A DNA stretch of 64,000 nucleotides from Rhodoplanes sp. (lineage in GTDB: Bacteria > Pseudomonadota > Alphaproteobacteria > Rhizobiales > Xanthobacteraceae): positions 18,884 through 82,883 of the forward strand of contig NZ_JACAAX010000031.1 of assembly GCF_013377085.1 (NCBI RefSeq), written 5' to 3'. The notes under the pieces are model-generated. The model made no database searches and was not told where the DNA came from. It worked only from the letters and a program-made list of their open reading frames with translations. Positions 25,558 to 34,489 of this stretch are shown one piece after another (the stretch's first letter is position 1; each line of letters opens with the position of its first letter). The position numbers and the translations under genes are program-made.

Positions 25558-25586
25558 CGTGTCGCTCCAAATGATGGTCGAGGGGG

Positions 25587-27092
25587 TCAGCCGGCGAGCG
25601 GCGGCGTCACGCCGGCGAAGAACAGCCACGAGATCAGCAGCCCGACCCAGATGACGAAGCCGAACAGGGTGACCACGTAGACGGCGGCGAGCTTGCCGAT
25701 TCCCTCCGCCCACAGCTTGCGGAAGTTGGACAGCACGCCGATGGAGAAGAACGTCAGGATGAAGAAGATCACCCGGAACGTGTTGGCCTCGCCGACCGCG
25801 GCCGGCAGCTTCGCCGTGACGGCGGCCGGGGCGGCCAGCGCGAGCGCCAGGCCGATCCCGAACGTCACGATGAAGCCGAGGATGAATTTCGGGAAGCGGT
25901 GCCAGATCTCGATCGGCCGGGCACGCTCGCCGTCCGGGCGGGCGTCGATGTGGTGGGTCCAGATCCAGCCGAGGATGAAGGCCCAGATGCCGATGAAGAT
26001 GTCGATGAACACCTTCACGGTCGCGGTGGTGCCGAGGATCCAGCCCGGCTGGTAGACGACGCCCTCGGCCGCGTTCTTGGCCAGGATCAGCGACTCGGTG
26101 ATGCCGCCGCCGGCCACCGCGGCGCCGTCGGTCTTGATGGCGAGGCCGATCCAGGCGGCCGCGACCAGCGGCTCGTGCGAGAGGAACTGCTGGGCCAGGA
26201 ACGGCAGCACCAGCACCTCGACGACGGCGAAGACGACGACCAGCGACGACACCAGCACGGCGACGGCCGGCCGGGCCCGGATGGCGCCGCCCGTGGCGAT
26301 CGCCGCGGCGACGCCGCAGATCGAGATGCCGGAGGCGAGCGGCACGGCGTATTCGCGGGTGAAGCCGAACCATTTTCGCGCGACGAAGTACACCACGCTC
26401 CAGTAGATCAGATAGGCCTCGACGATCGCGGCGGTGCCGCGCCACAGCACCGAGGTGGCGAGGGACAGCTTGCCGGCGGCGTTGACGGCGAGGAAGCCGC
26501 CGAGAATCACGATGGCGATCTTGACGTAGAGCTCGGGTCGGATCGCCTCCTTGATGCGCTCGGCGAAGGCCGGGAAGACATTGGCGATGACCAGCCCGGC
26601 GATCAGCGCCACCAGGAAGCCGCCCTCGTTGGTCAGCTTGAGCGACCAGTCGATGCCGAATTTCTGCAGGTCGGCCGGCGTCACCGCCGCCAGATAGGCG
26701 TTGGAGCCGATCACCCAGCTCGCATAGGCGATCCAGAACACCGCCGTAAACGCGAGGGCGAAGCGCACGGGATTGGCCTTGAGGAGCGCCACGCCGCCGG
26801 TCAGCACGGCGAGCAGGACCAGATACGTGATGACGAAGGCGCTGAACCCGCCGAGCCCGGAATAGGCCTTGGAGACGGTGCCGAGCGCCGTGCCCGGGTC
26901 AGTCCACACCGAGGTGGAGACGGCCCAGCCGAGCAGGTCGGGACCCGCCAGCGTGCCGAGCGCCAGCCCGAAGATCGCCAGCCCGATCGCCACCGACAGC
27001 CAATCCTCGTTGAGGATCGGCAGGGCCGTGGCGTCACTCGGTGCGGCGGCGCTCGGCGCGGCGCTCGATGTCGCTTGATCGATGCTCGACAT
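25587..27092 (-). CDS. YeiH/UPF0324-family membrane transporter (putative sulfate exporter)
   Basis: 501 aa with about 12 membrane segments. Family features are the paired Gly-rich elements ASGISICGVAAAIATGGAI and IGLAIKTDGAAVAGGGITES, which form the inverted-repeat core. Some members are annotated as sulfate/taurine-pathway exporters, but biochemical evidence is thin. This protein is longer than typical YeiH (about 340-350 aa) through an N-terminal extension with extra helices. AAGGA precedes the ATG at 27092. A small membrane protein follows 29 bp downstream. Confidence 0.85.
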   Translation of the reverse strand: MSSIDQATSSAAPSAAAPSDATALPILNEDWLSVAIGLAIFGLALGTLAGPDLLGWAVSTSVWTDPGTALGTVSKAYSGLGGFSAFVITYLVLLAVLTGGVALLKANPVRFALAFTAVFWIAYASWVIGSNAYLAAVTPADLQKFGIDWSLKLTNEGGFLVALIAGLVIANVFPAFAERIKEAIRPELYVKIAIVILGGFLAVNAAGKLSLATSVLWRGTAAIVEAYLIYWSVVYFVARKWFGFTREYAVPLASGISICGVAAAIATGGAIRARPAVAVLVSSLVVVFAVVEVLVLPFLAQQFLSHEPLVAAAWIGLAIKTDGAAVAGGGITESLILAKNAAEGVVYQPGWILGTTATVKVFIDIFIGIWAFILGWIWTHHIDARPDGERARPIEIWHRFPKFILGFIVTFGIGLALALAAPAAVTAKLPAAVGEANTFRVIFFILTFFSIGVLSNFRKLWAEGIGKLAAVYVVTLFGFVIWVGLLISWLFFAGVTPPLAG

Positions 27093-27630
27093 GGCAGTGT
27101 CCTTCGGGTGGTCCAGGGTCGAATGGATTCGTCCGGCGCGCGGAGGCGCGACGGAGCGTCCGGCGATTTCGCGCCGGGCAGGGCAGGCCGTTCCGCAGTG
27201 TCGAAAGTCAGCCGCGACAGACGCCGGTGGCGGCAGAGACGCGGCGGGCGTCCCGATGCGATGGCGGCTGCGCTCGGGTCGGATGCGCTCGGCTCGGCGG
27301 ACGAAACGTCATGGGACGCTCTCCAGTATCGGAGCCCACGAAGACGCTTCGTGGCGCTTTAGCGTTGGTGACGCGGCGCAAGCTGCTCCATCAAAACCCG
27401 CGACCCGGTCGCATCGGGGACGCGACGGGATGCCGCATTCGGCCCGTCGAACGGCGGTCCGTCAACGCCGTGCGGAAAAGAAGATCGGCCTTGGCGCGGC
27501 GCCGATCCCTCGGAAAAAATGCGCGTTGCGTCCAGTCGCGCGCGGGCAAAACGCTGCTCCGCCGCCTGTCGGTCCGCCTCGGCTGCACCGCCTCTCGCCG
27601 CGACCCTCGTCAGGCGTCGAGCGAGTCTCT
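27093..27630. other. long intergenic region, no gene recognised
   Basis: 538 bp between the YeiH-family gene and cobA, both leftward. It contains the promoter of the transporter gene and the 3' flank of cobA. No cobalamin riboswitch, RNA gene or coding frame with a usable start was found on either strand. Confidence 0.5.
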
Positions 27631-28368
27631 CTATACGCGAGAAATCGAAATTGCTCTACCATAGATTATCATACAGGCGCCGGCCGGGGGAGCTTCGCGT
27701 AAACGCGTAGCGATCTCGACGATCGTGCCGGTGACGGCGCGCGTGTCGGCGCCGAGGTTCTCGACCCAGGCGGCCGGCGTGTCGGCCGGCAGGCCCTGGG
27801 CCAGAAGCTTTTCGGCGAGCGCCGGGAAGGTCGCCTTGCCCATGAAGACGCAGGTGGTGGCGGCCGGGTCGGCGAGCGCCGCGAGGTCGAGGTCGTCGGG
27901 CAGGCCGCCGGTGACCTCGTGGGCCGTGATGAACTGGAGGCGCCTTGCCACCAGCCGCTTGGTCAGCGCCGTGCCGATGAAGGCGGCGGCCGCCGTCGCC
28001 GTGGTGACGCCGGGCACCAGCTCGACCGCGATTCCGGCCTCGCGCGCCGCCGAAATCTCCTCGTCGGCCCGCGAAAAAATGGTCGGGTCGCCGGATTTCA
28101 GCCGCACCACCCGCTTGCCGAGCCGCGCATAGGCGACCATCAGCCGGCTCACCTCGGCCTGCTTGGGGGCGTGCTGGCCGGCCCGCTTGCCGACCGAGAT
28201 CAGCTCGGCGTCGTCGCGGACATGGGCGAGCGCCGCGCCGCTGGCGAGGTCGTCGTAGAGCACCACGTCGGCGGCGCGCAGCCGGTCGACGGCACGCAGC
28301 GTCAGCAGATCCGCGTCGCCCGGCCCGGCCCCGACCAGCGCGATGTGTCCGATGGAGGCGTCAGCCAT
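27631..28368 (-). CDS. cobA: uroporphyrinogen-III C-methyltransferase
   Basis: 245 aa. It makes precorrin-2 by SAM-dependent methylation at C2 and C7, the entry to cobalamin synthesis. Motifs are VGAGPGDADLLTLRAVDRL, VVLYDDLAS, KSGDPTIFSRADEEI, VELVPGVTTATAAAAF, and the late CVFMGKATF. There is no CysG-type precorrin dehydrogenase domain. AGGA precedes the ATG at 28368. It diverges from cbiD with only 46 bp between, at the left edge of the B12 cluster. Confidence 0.95.
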   Translation of the reverse strand: MADASIGHIALVGAGPGDADLLTLRAVDRLRAADVVLYDDLASGAALAHVRDDAELISVGKRAGQHAPKQAEVSRLMVAYARLGKRVVRLKSGDPTIFSRADEEISAAREAGIAVELVPGVTTATAAAAFIGTALTKRLVARRLQFITAHEVTGGLPDDLDLAALADPAATTCVFMGKATFPALAEKLLAQGLPADTPAAWVENLGADTRAVTGTIVEIATRLREAPPAGACMIIYGRAISISRV

Positions 28369-28414
28369 GGTGCACGTCCTGACACTGCGGGGCCGCGCGC
28401 CTATAGTCCCGCGT

Positions 28415-29506
28415 ATGAACGAAAAACCCCCGCTGCGGCGTGGCTGGACCACCGGCACCTGTGCGGCCGCTGCGGTGCGGGCCGCCTTCCAGGCGCTGGT
28501 GACGGGCGCCTTCCCGGACCCCGTCGCCGTGGCCCTGCCGGGCGGGCAGCGGCCGGAGTTCTGCCTCGCGCTCGGCGAGCGGGGCGAGGGGTTTGCCCGC
28601 GCCGCCATCGTCAAGGACGCCGGCGACGACCCCGACGTGACGCATGGCGCCCTGATCGTCGCCACGGTGCGGCCGGGCGAGGCGGGCGCCGGCGTCGTGT
28701 TCCGGGCCGGCGACGGCGTCGGCACGGTGACGCGGCCGGGTCTGCCGCTCGCCGTCGGCGAGCCCGCCATCAACCCGGTGCCGCGCGCCATGATCCGCAC
28801 GGCCGTCGCCGAGGTGTGCGCCGCGACCGGCGCGGCCGGCGACGTCGTGGTCGAGATCTCGGTGCCGGACGGTGTGGCGCTGGCGCAGAAGACGCTCAGT
28901 CCGCGGCTCGGAATCGTCGGCGGGCTGTCGATCCTCGGCACCACCGGGATCGTCGTGCCGTTCTCGTGCTCGGCCTGGATCCACTCGATACACCGCGGCA
29001 TCGACGTGGCGCGCGCGGCGGGCGTCGCGCAGATCGCCGGCGCGACCGGCGCGACCTCGGAGGCCGCCATCGTCGCGCTCGACGGCTTGCCCGAGGTCGC
29101 CGTCATCGACATGGGCGACTTCGTCGGCGGCATGCTGAAATATGTCCGCACCCATCCGGTCGACCGCGTCACCGTCGCGGGCGGCTTCGCCAAGATGACC
29201 AAGTTTTCGCAGGGCCTTTTGGATTTGCACTCGCGTGCCGGCGAGGTCGATCTCGGCCATCTGGCACGGCTCGCCGCCGAGGCCGGCGCGCCGGCCGCAC
29301 TGGTGGAGCGAATACCCGCCGCCAACAGCGCGCTCGACGTGCTGCAGCAGGCGCAGGCCGACGGCGTCGACATCGCGGCCGTGGTGGCGGCGCGGGCGGT
29401 GGCGACCGCGGCGCAGGTGCTGCGCGGCACGCCGGTCGGTATCGATGTCGCGGTGTTCGACCGCACCGGCGTGCTGCTCGCCCGCACCCCGGTGGTGCGC
29501 GGCTAG
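28415..29506 (+). CDS. cbiD: cobalt-precorrin-5B C1-methyltransferase
   Basis: 363 aa. CbiD methylates C1 in the anaerobic cobalamin route. It carries the family N-terminal motif RRGWTTGTCAAAAVRAA, GGLSILGTTGIVVPFS and MGDFVGGMLKYV. In a cluster otherwise built for the aerobic, late-cobalt route (CobN, CobI, CobJ, CobM, CobL, CobK, CobH), and without cobF here, it probably supplies the C1 methyl group on a metal-free intermediate; that is inference from gene content. Start at 28415 aligns with the family. Confidence 0.93.
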   Translation: MNEKPPLRRGWTTGTCAAAAVRAAFQALVTGAFPDPVAVALPGGQRPEFCLALGERGEGFARAAIVKDAGDDPDVTHGALIVATVRPGEAGAGVVFRAGDGVGTVTRPGLPLAVGEPAINPVPRAMIRTAVAEVCAATGAAGDVVVEISVPDGVALAQKTLSPRLGIVGGLSILGTTGIVVPFSCSAWIHSIHRGIDVARAAGVAQIAGATGATSEAAIVALDGLPEVAVIDMGDFVGGMLKYVRTHPVDRVTVAGGFAKMTKFSQGLLDLHSRAGEVDLGHLARLAAEAGAPAALVERIPAANSALDVLQQAQADGVDIAAVVAARAVATAAQVLRGTPVGIDVAVFDRTGVLLARTPVVRG

Positions 29507-29544
29507 CCGTCGGCGTGTCCGGGTGGGTCTGGTGCGCATCGATC

Positions 29545-31287
29545 TCACGGTGCCCCGCGTGACCACGTCTTGCTGTCGAGCGCAAGCCCGCACAGCGGCC
29601 CGGTGATGTGGTGGCGGGCGATCCAGGCGCGGACGCGGTCGGGGTAGCGCGGGTCGGCCGGATCGTCGAGCTGCCAGCCGTCCGGCCATTGCGACGCATT
29701 GCCGTTCAGGGTCGGCAGCCGCCAGGCCGCCGAGAGGATCATGGCGTCCGACTGCAGGCGCCACCAGTCGGGGCCGCCTTGCGGCTGCGGCGACAGATAG
29801 AACGCGCGGCACCCTGCCGGCGGCGGCGGAACGGTGGCGAGCCACGCCGTCTGCTCGCTGCGCCAGAAGCGCGACGGCGCGCTGCGGTTCACCTGCTCGC
29901 CGACCAGCAGCACGGCCAGCACGATGATGCCGGCCGGCCCGGCGCGCCGCAGCGCCGGCCGCGCCAAACGGTCGATCGCGAAGGCGACCAGCAGGCAGGC
30001 CGCGAGGTTGACGACAAGCTGCGAGCGGAACGTGGTCCGGACGCCGATGCTGCCCGGCACCAGCGTCCACACCAGGGACCACGGGCGAAAGCCGAAATAG
30101 TCGAGCTGCATCAGCCAGTAGCCGACGAGGGCGAGGCCGAGCGCGAGAGCGACGTCGTCGCGTCGGCCGCCCCGGCCGCGAAACCAGCGGACCGTGCACA
30201 CCGCCACGGCGACACAGACGGTGGCGAAAACCAGCGGCGTATAGCCGAGCTCGACCTCGACGAGCGGCCGGCCCGCCACGGCGGCAATTCCGGCCGCTGT
30301 CAGGAGCATGCCCCACGCGACGTTGCCGTGGCCCGTGTTGACGATGTCGGCGAAGCGCGGGGCGTAGAGCACGACGGCGTCGAAGCCGTAGGCCTTGCCG
30401 GCGCGCAGCATCGGCAGATAGGCGGCGAGGAACGGCACCAGGCCGATGCCGAGCCCCACGGCGAAGCCGAGCGTCAGGTGGGCGTGGCGGACGAACACCG
30501 TGGCCGCGACGGCGCGCAGCCGCGCCGAGCCGCCGAGCCCGAGGTGGATCACGAACACCGCGAGCGTGAAGCTCACGGCGAACCAGCCGGTGTGATAGGC
30601 GGTGAAGAAGACGAGGCCGAGCAGCAGGCCGGCCGCGCCTGCCAGGATGGTGCCCACCGGGCGCGACGCAGCCACGGCGTACCACACGAGCAGGATCACC
30701 ACCGGCAGCAGCATCGCGCAGACGCCCTGGGCGTGACCGATCTTGACCGCCATCATGTTGGCGAAGGCGAACAGCGACGCGCCCGTCACGGAAGCGAGCG
30801 GGCTCGCGCCCCACACGGCCCGCGCCAGGGCGATGAACGATGCGAAACCGATCGCCGTCAGCACCAGCATGACGGCCATGAAGGCCCGGAACATGTCGAG
30901 CCCGGTAGCGCGAAAGCCCGAATAGATCAGGCCGTAGAGGACATAGCCGTCGGTCAATCCGATCCCGCCGCTGGCCGGGTGGAAATAGGCCGTGTCGCTC
31001 CACGACGGTTCGGCGCCCGAAACCCAGGCGAACCAGTGCTCGAGAATGGCGATCAGGATGCGGGCATCGCCGAGATCGCCGAAAATGCCGTCGAACCCGG
31101 TCAGCAGGAAGCTGCGATAGAAATAGACGAACAGCGCCGCCGCGAGCGTGCCGGCGACGACGAGCTCGACGCGATCCCACGGCGGCGGCACGCGATCCGT
31201 GGGCATGCCCTCGGGGCGGCCCGCCGGCGACGCATCCAGGCGCGATGATGAAACCTGCATGAGACAGCGGTCTCTCGAAATGTTCAT
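29545..31287 (-). CDS. polytopic membrane protein, possible GT-C type glycosyltransferase
   Basis: 580 aa with about 11-12 hydrophobic segments and a large C-terminal soluble part (from about residue 470). After the first helix, a loop reads DGIFGDLGDARILIAILEHW; an acidic first loop of this sort is typical of GT-C lipid-linked sugar transferases, and the general layout fits. The substrate is unknown. It is inserted between cbiD and cobK on the opposite strand and has no obvious role in B12 synthesis. The start is uncertain; in-frame ATGs at 31287 and 31260 have no strong ribosome binding site. Confidence 0.6.
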   Translation of the reverse strand: MNISRDRCLMQVSSSRLDASPAGRPEGMPTDRVPPPWDRVELVVAGTLAAALFVYFYRSFLLTGFDGIFGDLGDARILIAILEHWFAWVSGAEPSWSDTAYFHPASGGIGLTDGYVLYGLIYSGFRATGLDMFRAFMAVMLVLTAIGFASFIALARAVWGASPLASVTGASLFAFANMMAVKIGHAQGVCAMLLPVVILLVWYAVAASRPVGTILAGAAGLLLGLVFFTAYHTGWFAVSFTLAVFVIHLGLGGSARLRAVAATVFVRHAHLTLGFAVGLGIGLVPFLAAYLPMLRAGKAYGFDAVVLYAPRFADIVNTGHGNVAWGMLLTAAGIAAVAGRPLVEVELGYTPLVFATVCVAVAVCTVRWFRGRGGRRDDVALALGLALVGYWLMQLDYFGFRPWSLVWTLVPGSIGVRTTFRSQLVVNLAACLLVAFAIDRLARPALRRAGPAGIIVLAVLLVGEQVNRSAPSRFWRSEQTAWLATVPPPPAGCRAFYLSPQPQGGPDWWRLQSDAMILSAAWRLPTLNGNASQWPDGWQLDDPADPRYPDRVRAWIARHHITGPLCGLALDSKTWSRGAP

Positions 31288-31448
31288 GCCGCAACCGGGA
31301 GCGCGGCGATCGTCGGAGGGGGATGCCCCGGTCAGGATTTAGAATCCCGGTCGCGCGCCGCGCAACCACCGATGCCGCGCCGCCGCCGGGAGAGGCGACG
31401 TCGCACGGGATGGACAGCCCGACCCGCCGTGTGCCATCGCTCGGCACC

Positions 31449-32249
31449 ATGGGATCCCTTACGGCACCACGCCCGCGAATCCTGATCCTCGGCGGCACCA
31501 CCGAGGCGCGCCGGCTCGCCGAAGTGTTGGGGCGCGATCCGGGTATCGATGCGGTGCTGTCCTATGCCGGGCGGACCGAGAGCCCGCTGCCGGTGCCGAT
31601 CCCGTGGCGGGTCGGCGGCTTCGGCGGCATCGGCGGGTTGATCGATTACCTTCGGGCGGAGCGCATCGACCGGGTGGTCGATGCCACGCATCCGTTCGCG
31701 GCGCAGATGAGCGCGCACGCGGTGGCGGCCTGTGCGGCGGTAAAAATCCCGCTGCTGGCGCTCGAGCGGGCGCCGTGGCGGGCGGGCGAGGACGACCGCT
31801 GGAGCGAGGTCGATACGCTGGAAGAGGCCGCAGACGCGCTCGGCGCCGATCCCAAAAGAGTGTTCCTCGGTATCGGCCGCCTGCATCTCGCGGCCTTCGC
31901 GCGAAACCCGCAGCACGACTACCTGGTCCGGCTGGTCGATCCACTGCGAGAAGACCTGCCGCTGCCGCGCGTAGAGGTCGTGGTGGCGCGCGGGCCGTTC
32001 GACCTCGCCGGCGACCGCGCCCTGCTGGAGCGGCACGGCACCGAGATCGTGGTGGCCAAGAACGCCGGCGGCACCGCCGCGGTCGCCAAGATTTTGGCGG
32101 CGCGCGAGCTGGCGCTGCCGGTCGTGATGGTGCGGCGGCCGCGCATTCCCGAACGGCCGAGCGTCGACAGCGTCGCGGCCGTGATGGAGTGGCTCGCTCA
32201 CGACGACGCCCCGGCCGCAGGCGCCGCAGACGCCGAGCGCGGCGTGTAG
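31449..32249 (+). CDS. cobK: precorrin-6A reductase
   Basis: 266 aa. CobK reduces precorrin-6A to precorrin-6B with NADPH. Motifs: ILILGGTTEARRLAEVL at the N-terminus, VVDATHPFAAQMSAHA, and the C-terminal EIVVAKNAGGTAAVAKI and VMVRRP. Length suits the family from the ATG at 31449; an upstream ATG at 31410 would add 13 residues. Its 3' end overlaps the convergent cobJ by 52 bp. Confidence 0.93.
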   Translation: MGSLTAPRPRILILGGTTEARRLAEVLGRDPGIDAVLSYAGRTESPLPVPIPWRVGGFGGIGGLIDYLRAERIDRVVDATHPFAAQMSAHAVAACAAVKIPLLALERAPWRAGEDDRWSEVDTLEEAADALGADPKRVFLGIGRLHLAAFARNPQHDYLVRLVDPLREDLPLPRVEVVVARGPFDLAGDRALLERHGTEIVVAKNAGGTAAVAKILAARELALPVVMVRRPRIPERPSVDSVAAVMEWLAHDDAPAAGAADAERGV

Positions 32250-32977
32250 ACGAAGGGCGCGCCGCCGGGGCGCGCGATCAGGCGCGTCTGCGACGAGCCG
32301 ACGATCACCAGCGTCCGCATGTCGGCGCGCTCGGCGACGGCATCGCGCAACATCACGGTGTCGACGCGCTCGCTCGCCTCGCTCACGGCGGTGGCAAAGA
32401 TCACGGGCGTGTCGGGGGCGCGGAGCGTGCGTAAAAGTTCGAGGGCGCGGCCGAGCTGCCAGGGCCGCGCCTTGGAGACCGGGTTGTAGAGCGCCGTCAC
32501 GAAGTCGGCCTCGGCGGCGAGTCTTAGCCGCTTCTCCACCAGCTCCCAGGGTTTCAGATTGTCCGAGAGATTGATGGCACAAAAGTCGTGGCCGAGCGGC
32601 GCGCCGACCCGCGCCGCGGCGGCCATCATGGCGCTGATGCCGGGCAGCACCTTGACGTCGAGGGCGCGCCAGGCCGGGTCGCCGGCGTCGATCGCCTCGA
32701 GCACGGCGGCCGCCATGGCGAAGACCCCGGGATCGCCCGACGACACGACCACCACGCGACGGCCCTCGGCCGCGAGCGTCAGCGCAAGCCGGGATCGGTC
32801 GAGCTCTTCCCGATTGTCGGAGCCGTGGCGCGCGAGCCCCGGCCGCTCCGGCACGCGGGCGACATAAGGGCCGTAGCCGACCAGATCGGTCGCCGCGCCG
32901 AGCGCCTCGCTCACCTCCGGCGTGACCAGCCGCGCCGCGCCGGGACCGAGCCCGACGATAATCAAAGAACCCGTCAT
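32198..32977 (-). CDS. cobJ: precorrin-3B C17-methyltransferase
   Basis: 259 aa SAM-dependent tetrapyrrole methylase that methylates C17 with ring contraction. Motifs: IIVGLGPGAARLVTPEVSEA, DLVGYGPYVARV, VVSSGDPGVFAMAAAVLEA, LPGISAMMAAAARVGAPLG and LYNPVSKARPWQ. It is the last gene of the leftward operon DUF1636-cobW-cobN-cobH-cobI-cobJ, with ATGA overlap at its start with cobI. Its last 17 codons overlap the 3' end of cobK on the other strand. Confidence 0.95.
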   Translation of the reverse strand: MTGSLIIVGLGPGAARLVTPEVSEALGAATDLVGYGPYVARVPERPGLARHGSDNREELDRSRLALTLAAEGRRVVVVSSGDPGVFAMAAAVLEAIDAGDPAWRALDVKVLPGISAMMAAAARVGAPLGHDFCAINLSDNLKPWELVEKRLRLAAEADFVTALYNPVSKARPWQLGRALELLRTLRAPDTPVIFATAVSEASERVDTVMLRDAVAERADMRTLVIVGSSQTRLIARPGGAPFVYTPRSASAAPAAGASS

Positions 32978-33705
32978 GGTCTTCGGCCCTCGCCGGGCAC
33001 CAGCACCATGGAAAAATACGGCGCTGAGTCGTCGGGCTTGTCGGCGAGCCGCATCACCGTCTCGCCCGCCATGGTGCCGCGCTCGACATAGAGCGCGCGA
33101 TCGAGCAGGCCCGCCGCCGCCATGGCCCGGCGCACTTTTGGGAGATTGCGGCCGAGCTTCATCACCACGATGGCGTCGGCGCGGCCCATGCGGTCGGTGA
33201 GCGTCTGTTCGTCGAGCGTGCCGGGCAGCACGGTCAGCACGTCGTCGCCCCAGGTGATGGGCTGGCCCGTGGCGGTCCAGCAGCCCGACATGCCGGGAAT
33301 GCCCGGCACCACGACCACCGGGACGTGCTCGCGCAGCCGCGTGTAGAGATGCATGAACGAGCCGTAGAGGAACGGATCGCCCTCGCACAGCACGATCACG
33401 TCGCGTCCGCCTTCGGCGTGCTCCAGGAGGCGCGCCACGCAGGTCTCGTAGAAGCCGCGTAGCGCCGCGTTGTAGGCTGGATCCGCGACCGCGATCTCGG
33501 TCGTCACCGGGTATTCCATGCCGATCTCGACCGCACCCGGCGCCAGCAGGCCGGCCGCGATGCCGCGCGCATTGCTGCGGCTCCCCGCCTTGCAGAAATA
33601 CGCCACGACCCCGGCGGTCCGCACCAGCCGAGCCGCCTTGACGCTCATCAGGTCCGGATCGCCGGGCCCGAGCCCGACGCCATACACGGTGCCGGGCGCG
33701 GTCAT
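32974..33705 (-). CDS. cobI: precorrin-2 C20-methyltransferase
   Basis: 243 aa. It methylates C20 of precorrin-2. Motifs: VYGVGLGPGDPDLMSVKAAR, VIVLCEGDPFLYGSFMHLY, VVVPGIPGMSGCWTATG and the late VERGTMAGETV. The ATG at 33705 follows AAGAG; its stop overlaps the cobJ start (ATGA). A family C palindromic repeat lies between it and cobH. Confidence 0.95.
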   Translation of the reverse strand: MTAPGTVYGVGLGPGDPDLMSVKAARLVRTAGVVAYFCKAGSRSNARGIAAGLLAPGAVEIGMEYPVTTEIAVADPAYNAALRGFYETCVARLLEHAEGGRDVIVLCEGDPFLYGSFMHLYTRLREHVPVVVVPGIPGMSGCWTATGQPITWGDDVLTVLPGTLDEQTLTDRMGRADAIVVMKLGRNLPKVRRAMAAAGLLDRALYVERGTMAGETVMRLADKPDDSAPYFSMVLVPGEGRRP

Positions 33706-33754
33706 GGGTGGCTCTTTGATTGTCGAGCCATTGTACCCTTGCATGACTCTCGCA

Positions 33755-33830
33755 CTCCGCTCGTCCCCGCGAAAGCGGGGACCCAGGTGGGCTTGGCTCT
33801 GGATTCCCGCTTGCGCGGGAATGAGCGGAG
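33755..33830. repeat. palindromic repeat family C, copy 1
   Basis: CTCCGCTCGTCCCCGCG followed by AAGCGGGGACCCA, and a mirrored right half TTCCCGCTTGCGCGGGAATGA. It lies in the 157-bp gap between cobI and cobH inside one operon. Other copies: 48904-48980, 58656-58744 (inside the RND gene) and 61317-61393 (inside the adaptor gene). Confidence 0.8.
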
Positions 33831-33862
33831 CTCGGGGCTGTTGCCTTGTTCGAAAGCCATCG

Positions 33863-34489
33863 TCATTCCCGGTCGCTCGCCAGCGCGTTGACGGCGGCGG
33901 CCGTCATGGCGCTGCCGCCCTTGCGGCCGCGCACGATCATGCAGGGCATGCGGCGGTCGGCCAGCAGCGCCTCCTTGGACTCGGCGGCGCCGACGAAGCC
34001 GACCGGCATGCCGATCACGGCGGCGGGCTTTCCGGCGCCGTCGTCCAGCATCTCGAGCAGGCGGAACAGCGCGGTCGGCGCATTGCCGATAGCCACCACG
34101 GCGCCGGCGAGTTTTTCTCGCCACAGCTCCATGGCGGCGGCGGTGCGCGTGGTGCCGAGCTTTTCGGCGAGCGCCGGCACGGCGGGGTCGCCGAGCGTGC
34201 AGATCACGGTGTTGGCCATCGGCAGGCGGGCGCGGGTGATGCCGTGCGCGACCATCTGGGCATCGCACAGGATCGGGGCGCCCGCGCGCAGCGCGGCGCG
34301 TCCCGCCGCGGCGGCACCGGGCGAGAAGACGAGGTCGTCGGCGATCTCGACCATGCCGCTGGCATGGATCACCCGCACTGCGACCCGCTCCTCCTCGGCG
34401 GTGAAGCGTGACAGCTTCGCCTCCGAGCGGATGATGGCGAAGGACCGCGTGTAGATCGCGGCGCCGTCCTTTTCATAGACGTGAGTCAT
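33863..34489 (-). CDS. cobH: precorrin-8X methylmutase
   Basis: 208 aa. CobH moves the C11 methyl group to C12 to give hydrogenobyrinate. Motifs: SFAIIRSEAKLSRF, the active-site His region RVIHASGMVEIADDLVFSPG, AQMVAHGITRARLP, and the C-terminal GMPVGFVGAAESKEAL with KGGSAMTAAAVNAL. Start at 34489 overlaps the cobN stop by four bases (ATGA), so the two are translationally coupled. Confidence 0.96.
   Translation of the reverse strand: MTHVYEKDGAAIYTRSFAIIRSEAKLSRFTAEEERVAVRVIHASGMVEIADDLVFSPGAAAAGRAALRAGAPILCDAQMVAHGITRARLPMANTVICTLGDPAVPALAEKLGTTRTAAAMELWREKLAGAVVAIGNAPTALFRLLEMLDDGAGKPAAVIGMPVGFVGAAESKEALLADRRMPCMIVRGRKGGSAMTAAAVNALASDRE

Noticed and set aside
27093..27630. Third cobalamin riboswitch upstream of the YeiH-family gene or near cobA
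   Set aside because: No B12 box or CCGCAACTG block could be found on either strand.
29608..31248. 546-codon frame opposite the polytopic membrane protein
   Set aside because: The membrane protein has regular hydrophobic segments; the opposite frame is His/Arg/Gln-rich shadow sequence.
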